Origin: Lineus longissimus
Lineage: Eukaryota > Nemertea > Pilidiophora > Heteronemertea > Lineidae
DNA: 64,000 nt
Assembly (NCBI RefSeq): GCF_910592395.1
Contig: NC_088322.1
Span: forward strand, 6,135,431-6,199,430
Reading direction: 5' to 3'
The notes beneath the pieces are model-generated. The model searched no databases and was not told the DNA's origin. It worked only from the letters and a program-made list of their open reading frames with translations. Of this stretch, positions 53,661-64,000 are shown piece by piece (position 1 is the first letter of the stretch; every line of letters begins with the position of its first letter). The translations under genes and the position numbers were made by a program.

Positions 53661-54471
53661 ACTAAATTAATAAAGTGTTTGGTTGGAACTACAGGTGTAG
53701 GTGTTTTAAAGGTACTTCGGGCCTGCTATGTTGATGATGAACAGGTATTTCAGAAATGAAATAAAAAGAAATGACAAAGCTAGTCAGTGCACAGATTTGT
53801 TTTTCTTGATTTTCTCAAAATCAACTTAAGTGTGCCTGACTACCTTTTCACCATCACACCCACAGTTGACAGATATGGGTGAATCAAGATACTAGTTAGA
53901 TGCTGCCTCAGTTAAGGTATAGTATGTCATGTAGATCATGTGTATCAATACTATCATGTGTCCATATGTTACTTATATCATTTTTAATGATATCAAAGAT
54001 TATGTGTAAAATAATCAAATAAAATGAATATGTATTGATAACAGAAAATATGTCAGTTCTTTGATCTTTGAGCCCTGGCACAAAGTGCACGTTTTCCCTG
54101 ACTTTGCGGGGAAATTGCATCAGAGGAACTTCGTCCGTCTCCTAACCTCGCCATCCCCAGTAGCCCCTCTAAGGTTGCAACACAGTGGGGACGGGGTCCG
54201 TTTTGCTCCCCCCCCAGAGAAATATAGTTCTTAAGATGCGGACCGTTTCCATGTTCATGAAAGGGTCCAACCTGTTCCAAATACTATTTACTGAGGTATC
54301 TTTGGTGAATTTATGAGCCTAGCATCTGTGCCATTTGAAGCAGGTCTCACACCCCAGTTTGGCCTCGATATGTTACATACCTTCCATCTGCCACGCGAAG
54401 TTAGGCATGGTTGTGCGAGTGTAAATTATGCTCGTTCATATTCTAGGCTACATATAAAAAATATAGCCGAG
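53661..54471. other. Intergenic, no gene recognised
   Basis: No exon or mobile element seen. Confidence 0.5.
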
Positions 54472-54641
54472 ATATAAATAAATAATAAATATCGAATTCG
54501 TAAAGCGCCTTTCCAGGTCACTCACCCTGCTCAAAGCGCTACCTCCTCTATTTTTTGAAGTGAAGATTGAACAAGTGTGTTTTAAGAAGGGATTTGAATT
54601 GGGTGAGGGTCTCAGCAGATGAAATTGCTTTGGGGAGTCGA
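54472..54641 (-). mobile_element. CR1/L2-type LINE 3' end, second copy
   Basis: Reverse complement of 48130-48300: AAGCGCCTTTCCAGGTCACT, GCTACCTCCTCTATTTTTTG, CAGCAGATGAAATTGCTTTG. Only ~170 bp of the 3' end, with an ATAAATAAATAATAAA tail. Confidence 0.85.
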
Positions 54642-54699
54642 GATGACCCTATGTTTTCACATCAAATAAAGAAACTTGATGCATTTGGCTATCTGCTGG

Positions 54700-55870
54700 T
54701 ATTTTTTCTCATTCAGTCGTACGGACGATTTAGCATTCATTGGACAGCCCTCGCCTGAAGTGATAAACAAGAACAGCCAATGCTAGCTGATCAGGCCTCA
54801 ATGGAGGATTTAGCATCCATGCTTTGGGAGAAGACCTTTTTTGTCAATCAGTCGTACGGATGATTTAGCGTGCATTGGATGCTTTGGGTGAAGACAGTAT
54901 ATTTCACAATCAGTCATACGGACGATTTAGCGTCTATTGAATGGCCATCCCCCTAAATGATAAATAAGAACAGCCAATGCTAGCTGATCAGGCCTCAATG
55001 GAGGATTTAGCATCCATGCTTTAGGAGAAGACCTTTTTTTCTCAATCAGTCGTACGGACGACTTAGCGTCTATTGGACAATCCTCGCCTGAAGCGGTAAA
55101 TTAGAAAACCCAGTGCTCAAGCTAGCTGATCAGGGCTCAATGGACGATTCAGTATCCATTGGATGCTTTGGGAGAAGAAAGTTTATTACTCAATCAGTCA
55201 TAAGGACGATTTAGCGTCCACTGGACAGCCCTGGCCTAAAGTGATGAACAAGAAAAGCGAATGCATCCAATGAATCCAATGCATCCATTGGACAGCCTTC
55301 GCCTGAAGTGATAAACAAGAACAGCCAATGCTAGCTGACCAGGCCTCAATGGAGGTTTAGCATCCATGCTTTGGGAGAAGACTTTTTTTCTCAAACAATC
55401 GTACGGACGATTTAGCGTGCATTGGACGGCCATCCCCCTAAATGATAAACAAGAACAGCCAATGCTAGCTGATCAGGCCTCAATGGAGGATTTAGCATCC
55501 ATGCTTTAGGAGAAGACCATTTTTCTCAATCAGTCGTACGGACGATTTAGCGTTTATTGGGCAGCCCTCACCTAAAGTGATGAACAAGAAAAGCCAGTGC
55601 TAGCTGTTCAGTGCTCAATGGACGATTTAGCGTCCATTGGATGCTTTTAGAGGAGACAGTCTATTTCTGAAACAGTTGTAAGGACCATTGGACAGTTCCG
55701 TCTAAAATTATGAACAAGAAAAGCCAATGCTAGCTGATCAATGCTCGATGGACGATTTAGCGTCCATTGGATGCTTTTGTAATAAACAGTATATTTCTCA
55801 ATCAGTTTTACGGACGATTTAGCGTCCTCTGGACGGCCCTCCCAAGAGAAGCCAATACTAGCAGGTCAGA
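54700..55870 (+). repeat. Diverged tandem array with hairpin-forming core
   Basis: About eight units of 127-214 bp, each with GCTAGCTGATCAGG, AATGGACGATTTAGC and TCGTACGGACGATTTAGCG-like blocks. The core CAATGGACG-ATTTAG-CGTCCATTG (e.g. near 55616) is a perfect 9-bp-stem hairpin. Confidence 0.85.
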
Positions 55871-56892
55871 CCTCAATGAACCTGATCCAGCCTAAATGGA
55901 CCAGAGCTGGGCGTGCAGTGGATGCTTTCGGTATCAAATTTTCAACTGAATTTTGTGGACGACATTGCATCCACGGACGGCACAGTCTAGGAGGACCAAC
56001 CCCGGCCCGCACTCTGCACATTCTCGTAGACGCGGCCGCGACGGGGTTGCACAACCTTTCATGTGCCCTGACCTTCGCTGACCCCGCACCAATCGCTTCT
56101 CGCACTGGTCAGGTGACAGTGCAGTGCTCATCCCTCTGATCATGGCTCGGAGTGTGTGGTAGCTGTGTAAACGAGTGCCGCTTGGTCGACCCTCACGACC
56201 TCTCTACGAAACCCGAGCAGCTTAGCGGATGTCTCAAGATCTCGGGTCCGCACGGGAATCCTAGCCACATGTTCAGTCGTTTTCCATAATGTGTGCTTTC
56301 TCACCTATGATACGGTCCCTAATCCGTACGGATATCCATAGAAAAATACCCATGTGGAATTTGTCCGAGATCATAATGATCTACACTATATTGTTGAGGT
56401 ACACTTAAATTGTCTAGTTCAGGTACAAGTTGCTTTACAAAATATTTTCTTTGGGGAGAATGGTGGACCATTTATCTTATTCTATTTCCTGTCCTCGCCC
56501 GGCTAATCAGCTGATCGCCGGTACACGCGCCTGATATATTACAGCACAGACCTATACATCAAATATGGGCGGCATTGAATTAGGCTAATCCTGTATATTA
56601 TGATACTGTGAGTGATGTATAGTATTGATGGGTTCTCCTCTAGGAGGCCGGTCACGCGAGGAGATGAGGAGAGAGGTTCGAGAGAGGACGCAGATTTCAG
56701 ATTTGTTATGAGATGATTAAAATGTGCCTGAGAATGATACATATATACGAGTCAGTGTTGTTCATTCCATGTTATCTAGAGGACTATATGTAGCACTCCC
56801 CAGCCCCCGCTCGAAGCAGAAGCAGACGCAAAACATGAACAGCAGGTGCTAGGAAACAAGGAGTTACGAAATCTTTTAATATATGTATCTAA
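55871..56892. other. Intergenic, no gene recognised
   Basis: More GC-rich between 55970 and 56260, but no supported exon on either strand. Confidence 0.45.
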
Positions 56893-57201
56893 ATGTTCGA
56901 GAACTGCGACTCGTCATCCCATAGGGAACTGCATGATTTCACTCAAGTTCTTCAACCGCAGTCCACACTCATTTCTGTACAAACCGAACCGCTGATTTTC
57001 AAAGATGCTTCGGTTCAGGCAAATCTGTCTGATGATCACCATGTCAAATCAACCGATATCTCAACACAAACAGCAATGTATCAGGCAGACCTGTCTGATA
57101 ATTCTAATCCTCTGGTACAATTTTGGTCCCAGCCCCAGTCGCAGACACCCGCTCTCATTACTTCACCAAGGCAACTGCATCGTCCAGAGTCGTCACTTTA
57201 G
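56893..57201 (+). other. Open frame of 102 codons, unassigned
   Basis: Starts MFENCDSSSHRELHDFTQVL and contains three spaced VQT/TQT-like motifs (ISVQTEP, DASVQANL, DISTQTAM). Reads more like protein than most open frames here and might be a retroelement or gene fragment. No family recognised and no splice signals define it. Confidence 0.25.
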
Positions 57202-57282
57202 GTACTTCGGCTCAGACAACTGGTCCGGCAGAACTGCTCGACGATATTTGGTTCCTACTTACCTGATTTACCTGAAAAATGA

Positions 57283-57615
57283 TTGAAGTTTGAAGTTTGA
57301 AGTCGCTCCAGGTCACTTCAAACTTCAACGTTGAAGTGACTTGGAGTTACTTCAAACTTCAAACTTCAATAATTGTTCAGGCGCCGCCTTCATGATCAGA
57401 AGGTCGTGTGTTGGATTTCCACGTAGGCTACTTTGTGAAGTTACACCCGCACTAACTCTAGTCGAATGAAAAACTAAGATAAGATAAGGGCAGGCCTACA
57501 GCAGGTTTTTCAGTTGACCATACTAATTTATGACTATCTAAAAGTTTATTGAAGTTTGAAGTTTGTAGTGACCTGGAGCGACTTCAAACTTCAAACTGCA
57601 ACGTTGAAGTTTGAA
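57283..57615. repeat. Palindromes flanking a tRNA-Met-like fragment
   Basis: 57283-57369 is an 87-bp palindrome (39-bp arms, 3 mismatches, 9-base centre) built on TTGAAGTTTGAAG. 57549-57615 holds a related sequence. Between them TTCATGATCAGAAGGTCGTG resembles the anticodon-T arm of tRNA-Met SINEs, without an A box. Confidence 0.8.
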
Positions 57616-58673
57616 TGATCCTTCTGGGCTGCAAGCTGCCTAGAAGAGGGGAAATCGACTCGTCGCGAGGCATACTTTGAAGAGCAGGTCCCGGGATATA
57701 CCAGTGTCTTCGGTATTTCACAAAATGGGAAGAAAATAGTCCTTTTATATTGTATATATGTTCGCTCATGCCTAAGGGAAACTGACAGATATAAGGGTAT
57801 ATGAGGGAAATAAGGGTAACTGACAAGTTTGTTAGTTAGGTGTCCAGATAGGCAGGCTTTTGCGCGTATTTAGCATGGGTGATTTTCTGACAATTCTGGC
57901 GGTGGTTCTCTTTTTCAAATCCCCTTGCTATTTTGCAAAAATTGTTGGCAAGTATTTTGTAGGCGTACTCTGTAAATAAAGACGGATCCTCATTGTCCTA
58001 GTAGCCTAATCAGTGATCCACGATTGTATTGCTGTCCAGCACTCAGTAGTACACTCTAGTTGAATTTAATGCAAACCCAATCATGATTCAGCGAGGCTAT
58101 AATGGTACCCTACTATCTGCACACCTGAAACGTTATTGATGGGAGGAATGTAGCAGTTTTCGGTTACAATTTGGCGGCTAAAGACCACCAGCGCCGCCTA
58201 GAGGCAATAACTGGAACAACGAGAGTGAATGCAGACAAAAAAGACAGACGAAACCCAGGATCCGAACAGGAAAAATCAAGTTAGCCGTCTCATGGCCGAT
58301 ATCGTCCCAAGACATCGTAAAGAAGCCTGGAACCACGGAAATTCGGGCACAGTCTTTCACAACGTTATGTCGGCTTTAGTAAGCCAGCTGTGATGTGGTT
58401 ACTCTATTCATGGAGGTATAAATAGTTATACCTCCATGCTCTATTAAGGTGTGTCCCAAGCTTTGATTGAGAGCTTTACGATAAGATTCATAACCTTACT
58501 AGGACAACGTCACTAGTTCCTTTGATTGTTGGAGATGGGAATAGATGTTTTTTCTCTCCCCTAGCTTTTTGCCCCCAGTCGTTTCGGTCCAAATCATAGT
58601 CCTTTCGCTCCCTGGCTTGTTCGTTAACTCTCTCACTGGGAGTTTAGTTACTTTAGCTCCTTTGACAGATTCC
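57616..58673. other. Intergenic, no gene recognised
   Basis: No exon or identifiable element. A short inverted pair, GGAGGTATAAATAGTTATACCTCC, lies near 58411. Confidence 0.45.
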
Positions 58674-58895
58674 CCCTTTCGCTGCAGCAACCATTTTTTT
58701 GGCCAGCGCCACCATGTGCTGACAGTTGATACCAATAGTTGAGCTAACTTTTAACTGAACGGTGGCAACTATTTGAAAGTGTGCGTTTCGCGTATTTAGA
58801 GAGGTTGCGACCAAGTGCTGGTGAATAAATATTTTAGAAGCACGATATGGGACCATGAACATGACTTGCTACGAACGTAACCCCCAGCGAAAGGG
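58674..58895. mobile_element. Probable piggyBac-like MITE, 222 bp
   Basis: CCCTTTCGCTG and CAGCGAAAGGG are perfect 11-bp inverted ends. TTAA follows on the right (58896-58899); the left flank is TTCC, probably decayed. Confidence 0.6.
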
Positions 58896-58979
58896 TTAAC
58901 CGTCAACAGTGTCACTTTCAGACCTCCAGATCTGGGGCTAATCACTTTGCTATCTTGAAATTGCATCACTGATAGATCA

Positions 58980-59790
58980 GACTCGAACTTTATATTGATT
59001 GATCATCAGATCGTGTTTTTTACGATGGTCGATGGTAATCTTGCATCTTATTAATCAGTCATCAGATAGTGGGATCTACATTTTCCATCACATTCAATCG
59101 GTCGTCTGGGGCTGTGATCTTGAGCAAGTCTCGTGTTTGTTGATTGGTCATCTGGAGTCAGTGAGATCGTGGATTGATCACTTGCTGATCTCACATCTGG
59201 AGTGTGGCTATAACTTACCTGGAAACCAGTCACTGGTATCAAAAGTCTTTTCTATACATGCTTCCCGAAATTGGTGGCTTGCATTGGAACTGACTTTTTC
59301 CCCCTTGTCCGTCATTAAAGGCATTCAAGTGTGTTGGTCAACCATGACTATCTCCTTTGTCCCTCCACCACAAGGCCTAGTTTTCCCTTATGACATCACT
59401 ATTTCGGACACTCAGCGCCTCATTTCTGGAAAGGTGTATAGGCATTGCCAGTTTTGAAACCCAAGGCCCCCTTCATTTAGTTTTCCTTTTTACCCTTTGG
59501 GCTTAATTCACCTACCAGATGCAGTGTGCTATTGGTCACGTCACTCCGCCTGCCATCAAGAGTGTTATCTTGGGCAAGTCACTTACACTTGTCTTTCTTG
59601 TTGAATTGTCAGTTACAGTTTGCTGCGGCAAGTCACTTGGCTATCTTATTGATGGATCATCTAGAGTGTGGCACTGGGTAAGTCAGTCTTGTCTGATTAT
59701 TGATGGATCATCTATCGTGTGACGTCGGTCATTTGGGGTGAAATCTTGGACAAGTCACTTTTCTATCTATTAGACAAGACTGAGTGACGT
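58980..59790 (+). repeat. Strongly diverged short tandem repeats
   Basis: Recurring TGATGGATCATCTAGAGTGTG, GGTCATCTGGAGT and GGACAAGTCACTT-like segments, ~40-55 bp apart. A 152-codon open frame across it is probably accidental. Confidence 0.55.
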
Positions 59791-60356
59791 TGTCCAAGGT
59801 CACACTGTAGATCCCTCCTTAGTAATCAAACAGGACTGTCCTGAATTCGGAGCCAAGACAACACACACAAATTGAGAGAGCTGAAAAGGACACAAGGGCG
59901 CTAGGCGTCAAACCACTGATTGAGAAATGTTGGTACTGATGACCTAGTTGCAAAGACAGACAATATGAATGACAAAATTTTAGTAGAAATAGTTTTAATT
60001 TCTTATCCTCATAAATTTATCAAATTTACATATACATATGTATCTGTACAATAATAAACACCTCATTTTCATACCAGTAGAACTTATTGTTGCAAAAATT
60101 GTTTTGCAACACTATCCACATGATAGCAATTTACAAGTATAAACAAATAATTGCACATAACAGTTATTAACCCACATTATCTTTTCACACTCATATAGCT
60201 TTATGCATAGAGTGAAAATCCTGGATATTTATGATCAGCACGCATGAATGAACACGTTACGAAACACTCATACTTTTCTACATGTTAGGGGAAAAATATA
60301 AACATAGACTTGTCTAAAACGTTAAAAATCTTTATCATGTATTGCACATTACTATT
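59791..60356. other. Intergenic AT-rich DNA
   Basis: No gene recognised; probably downstream of the ankyrin gene's 3' end. Confidence 0.45.
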
Positions 60357-60362
60357 TTTATT
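60357..60362 (-). promoter_or_regulatory. Candidate polyadenylation signal of the ankyrin gene
   Basis: TTTATT on the plus strand, AATAAA on the minus strand, about 1.26 kb after the stop codon at 61618. If used, the 3' UTR would contain the 60-bp hairpin MITE at 60572-60631. Confidence 0.35.
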
Positions 60363-60571
60363 TGAAATAAGACAGTCATAATGTCTCACAATCTATTTTG
60401 CAATTGAATAGCACCAAAACTTGTCTTGTTTTCATCCCACAACTGATTCAAAGGAGGATCGTAGGGTGAGTCGCTGCCAATCTACATAAACAGGCCAACA
60501 TCTATGATGGTGGATCTGTCTGAATATTTTAAACATCAAATACACAGCACCTTTCATACCACATCATCATA

Positions 60572-60631
60572 TGTGACCGGTCACAGCAAAACCAGAGCGA
60601 CATGCGCCTGGTTTTGCTATGATGGGTCACA
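60572..60631. mobile_element. Minimal 60-bp MITE of family B
   Basis: TGTGACCGGTCACAGCAAAA to TTTTGCTATGATGGGTCACA: both ends of family B with a 12-base centre, forming a near-perfect hairpin. Confidence 0.85.
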
Positions 60632-61617
60632 TATATTATTCTCTGATGTTTACTCAGACATTCCTAAAGCCCATAGCAAACAAGAAATTCATATCCCAGG
60701 CAAAATGGCTATAATCTTAGGACATAAATAGGCCATTACAGCTCATCTTTGGCCAATGATAATGGCAGAGCCCCCGACAATACGTCTTCTTCTCTTGGAA
60801 TCTTCCATTGTTTATGAATTTCCCTCTAAAATCCTCATTTTCTCAGAAACATCCGATAACAAGTTGCCCAACATGTTGTCGAATTGTTGTCATGTGTATA
60901 CAGGGCAACATTTTTGTTGCCCGTGTGTGTTGCCGAGATGTTTCCGAAAATGTTACCGGAATAGTTGTCAGTGTGTACAGAGCTTAAAAACTAACATGGC
61001 ATAATCTTTTTAAGTTTTTTCGAGTGACAATACAGTCAATATCATGTTCTAAACAACCATCCCAGTGGTCTTAATTAGCCTCAATATCAAACTGCAGCAG
61101 TAAAAGCCCTTTAAACCAGCTGAGGTCTAACTATACACATCGACACATAAATTGAACCAGGACATCATCAAATGACATCTACTTGGTATAATTCATTTGA
61201 CAGTATATATACAAATATATACAATATAGTACATGTAAGTTGTAAATGCAGACATAATGGAACACAGAAATATTTGGCACAAAACCTGTTTGTATCAAGT
61301 AGTCACAAGAGCTTTTCCTGCAAAAGCCCATCAGCACTTGTGAGAAGCGTGGAAAGCCCCGATTTTAAAACTCGCAGTTTCATACTGTTGCTGGGCAGAT
61401 TATACTCAAAACATCCGCAAATGCGCCAAAATTCAATTCTCACCCAGCTGAAAGGGGGATGGATGCTGGACTCTGTCGGTGCCTGCCTGCAAGGTTACTT
61501 TAACAATCTCCATAGAAACGTGTGTTCACACCCAATCTTAAGGAATGACCCCCAGGTCTTGGGGGCATAGATCACTACAGGCATGCATCTCAATAACCAC
61601 CAACTGTCTGTCAATGT

Positions 61618-61869
61618 CTACTTGCCCTGTCGTGACTTGAGATCCTGAAACTTCTCGTTCAAAAGTTCGAAATTTATCGTCGACGCGCCACCACCGTTGA
61701 CGCTCTGACCAGTGATGCTGCCCTCTATTGTTGGCATTGACGAAATACTCAGGCAAGGCTGGTGTTCGCGAGCTTTGACGATGAGGTTGATGATGTGACG
61801 ACTGTTGTTCATCTCTTCGGGAAGTTTTCCGTCCAGTGTTCGACTGTTCAGATCAACATGTGGCAGCGA
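61618..61869 (-). CDS. Ankyrin-repeat gene, last coding exon
   Basis: Acceptor GTATTTCAG followed by 83 codons and TAG. The first 35 residues complete an ankyrin repeat (VDLNSRTLDGKLPEEM, then HIINLIVKAREHQ); the rest is a low-complexity tail. Confidence 0.8.
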   Translation of the reverse strand, partial: SLPHVDLNSRTLDGKLPEEMNNSRHIINLIVKAREHQPCLSISSMPTIEGSITGQSVNGGGASTINFELLNEKFQDLKSRQGK

Positions 61870-63951
61870 CTGAAATACAAATCAGCCCTTAATAAGTATA
61901 AGTTACACAAGTAAGGTAGTGTGAAAAAATATTAGAACCCCACAAAGTTAGGATATTCCCTATACTCTGCCACCTTTAAAACCAGGCTGGCTCTCCTTAA
62001 GCTTTACCTAATGACTTTTGAATGTTGTGCACACCAATTTAGAGATTTTGAAGAAAGAAATTTAGAAAAAAATCCCTTCCGCTTCGTGACATATTAAGTA
62101 TCAACATTTTGATACTTTGAAAGTTTCAAAACTTGGACAAAATTTTAATGATATATCAGGCTCTCATAAACTAAACAAAATGACCAGATGATATTCACGA
62201 TAACTCATGATATTTTCAAAATGAGACAGTTGGTTTGTCATGATATTTTCAAATCGTAATATTTTCCCGATATTTTGTCCACATCTTTAAATCACTATCT
62301 TCAAATTAGTAAGGTAAGCCTGAGGTAAGCCTGTCGAAGCAAAGAAAAGAACAGAATGTTGCATAGAAGAGAGAAATATCCTTTGCGGGGTGTTCTAATA
62401 TTGTGGCACACTAATGTAAGTCAGGGTTAATGATTTAGTCCTCATGGTGTGCTTTATGCTGGTTTAAAATGTTTCTGCATCCAAGGGGTTTTAGGGGGAT
62501 GCTAAAGAGCAGCTATTTCAATGCAATCACCAAAGCTTCACACTACAATCTCCACTACTACCAAGACCCATGACCAAATGTCCTAGGGTCTGCCAATGCA
62601 ACTAGTAGCAGTGATGCGTTCGCAAGAAGATCGGTTTTCAGCCTTCTGGATAAGTTGACGTGTTGCGAGGCTGGTCCATTCTTTGATATTGTCCATCCAC
62701 GCTTCCTTGGTCTTTCTCGCCTTCATTCCTCCAGCAACACTGCCTTTTAAGGTAGCCTTTACAAGCAAGTCATGTCGGCATACATGTCCAAACCAGTTGA
62801 GCTTCCGTCTTCCACGTTGGCTAGGAGTGTCTAGTGTGTTCCATATGTTGCCTCCACCTCTTCTCGGAGAGACACATAGGGTCTTCTTTATAGGTAGGAG
62901 AGTCACCTAGTTTTTGCTGGCAATTTATCTAATTATCTAAAATGGACACAACGCTCTGTCTTAGCAGTTGTCATCCGACTTTCACAGCCGTAGAGGAAGA
63001 TAAAGATGACAAGGGACTGATAGCTACACACAATTATGAAGAAATAACAAAATGGTTTGGAAGGATTCTTTCTCTTTGACAACAGTCCAGCATTCTAACG
63101 AGGACAGCACCTCCTGAAAGGTCGAGTTGCTCAGTCTACTCTTATTTTCCAGTCATGCCTGAGGATCTCCACAGGGTTTTTTCAAGGAAGGTACCCTTCA
63201 TATATTCCAGACGTTTTGCCCGTGTGCAACACAAGGTAGGGTGGCCAGCAATTTAAGGTAGGATGGCCCTATAGATGAAAATCTTTGTTATCAAAAAGAC
63301 GTCATTCTGACATCACCAAAAAATTATAACTCTCCGTGTGTGTGTTCACATATGACGCTCAGCACAGGATGATGTGATATTAATGTCACACGATCGTTGT
63401 CGGTTTCACTTGGATACGAGGAGTTTTTCTCACCTATCTTGTGACTTGTATGATATTTTAGAATAAAACTTGTATACGATTTGGTCACAATAGCAGCGGT
63501 ACATCATCGGTTGAGCATCATTTTGTTATCGAGAGTAATATCAACAGGAGGGCGGTTTGTCGCAACTTTTCTTATTGAAAACCATGTTGAAGAAATGTGG
63601 ATGATATTTACAATATTCTAGAGTAAGGTGGGGTGGCTGCTTCCAAAGTAAGGGGGTGAGCTGCCATGGTATGATGAGATGCACAGACAAATGGCCTTAT
63701 AAAGAACACAGATTCCTGTAGTGCACAATTGATGATATTTACCGTTAACTTTTCCACACATTTTTTCCTCCCAAGTTTGCATGCCAAATGAAGTGGACTC
63801 AATCCCTCTGCATCCTGTATATCCACACACAAGTCGTCTGTCTCAACTAGCACCAACAGAATTCCAACATGGTCGCCAGTCTCGAGCGCACGGTGTAATG
63901 GCGTCCTGCCATCTCTTGGATTTACTGCACAAACATGGCTTATTACATTTG
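61618..63951 (-). CDS. Ankyrin-repeat protein, C-terminal two exons (5' part outside window)
   Basis: Two exons join in phase 0: 63743-63951 and 61618-61869, ending TAG. The upstream exon holds two ankyrin repeats, DGRTPLHRALETGDHVGILL and EGLSPLHLACKLGRKKCVEKL, with the TPLH/SPLHLA signature. The splice falls inside a repeat: LGRKKCVEKLT joins SLPHVDLNSRTLDGKLPEEM, so the third repeat continues over the junction without loss. After this come about 60 residues, PCLSISSMPTIEGSITGQS to the C-terminus FQDLKSRQGK, rich in S, G and N with a short final helix. IkB/Bcl-3-like and other ankyrin proteins were considered; the tail matches none that I recognise. The intron contains a LINE fragment. Confidence 0.8.
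62583..63020 (-). mobile_element. LINE fragment in ankyrin-gene intron
   Basis: Minus strand encodes the C-terminal tail of a LINE reverse-transcriptase protein: FLYGCESRMTTAKTERCV upstream, then RRKLNWFGHVCRHDLLVKAT, KEAWMDNIKEWTSL and AENRSSCERITATS. The order LYGCE...WFGHVCRHD...WMDNIKEWT is typical. A frame break separates the two parts. A different LINE lineage from the one at 47.6 kb. Confidence 0.8.
63021..63742. other. Ankyrin-gene intron, remaining part
   Basis: No exon or element recognised. Confidence 0.5.
63743..63951 (-). CDS. Ankyrin-repeat exon, penultimate
   Basis: Donor ACG|GTAAAT. Two acceptors fit the same phase: ATTTCAG (exon start 63951) and TGTGCAG (exon start 63924), 27 bp apart. 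The frame is also open to the right edge of the window, so the upstream boundary is provisional. Confidence 0.75.
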
Positions 63952-64000
63952 CTGAAATTTTAAAAGACCATGTTTGAGTGCCGATGTAGTTTTTGTTCAA

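Noticed and set aside
58999-59457. Plus-strand 152-codon frame
   Set aside because: Crosses degenerate short tandem repeats with no recognisable domain.

Overview
This is animal (metazoan) nuclear DNA: genes are split by introns with GT/AG splice sites, proteins are animal cell-scaffold families, and most of the window is intronic or intergenic DNA full of degraded transposons, MITEs, a tRNA-derived SINE and minisatellites. The repeat mix (Penelope-like element, CR1/L2-type LINE, TA-flanked pogo-like and TTAA-flanked MITEs) suggests a marine invertebrate. I cannot tell from the sequence which phylum.

Layout. (1) Minus strand, 3111-31135: alpha-catulin (CTNNAL1), rebuilt here as 11 coding exons and 556 residues in frame with the vertebrate protein; the last ~200 residues lie beyond the left edge. 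(2) Plus strand, 31514-45136: a Tamalin/CYTIP-family PDZ scaffold, six coding exons and 1034 residues, ending in one 2.5-kb exon that gives it a very long disordered tail. The two start codons lie head to head, 378 bp apart, so the genes probably share a bidirectional promoter. (3) 45137-61617: intergenic DNA with LINE remnants, palindromes, inverted repeats and three tandem arrays. (4) Minus strand, 61618 to the right edge: the C-terminal exons of an ankyrin-repeat protein, not identified further.

The most unusual structure is a 34-bp minisatellite at about 13.88-14.38 kb. Its first unit contains the end of CTNNAL1 exon 9 and its 5' splice site, so a near-consensus donor is repeated about 15 times in register on the transcribed strand. 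A second, 3.7-kb modular minisatellite fills intron 4 of the Tamalin-like gene and stops about 60 bp before exon 5. Other well-supported elements are a Penelope-like element with inverted terminal repeats and a perfect 13-bp target-site duplication; a 934-bp element with a perfect 26-bp terminal inverted repeat and 9-bp duplication; a LINE nested in a pogo-like MITE; and a SINE whose insertion point is shown by an uninterrupted paralogous repeat copy.

CTNNAL1 and Tamalin-like products are both expected to act at the cell cortex (Rho and cytoskeletal scaffolding, and Arf-GEF/receptor scaffolding). The shared promoter is the only functional link the sequence shows.
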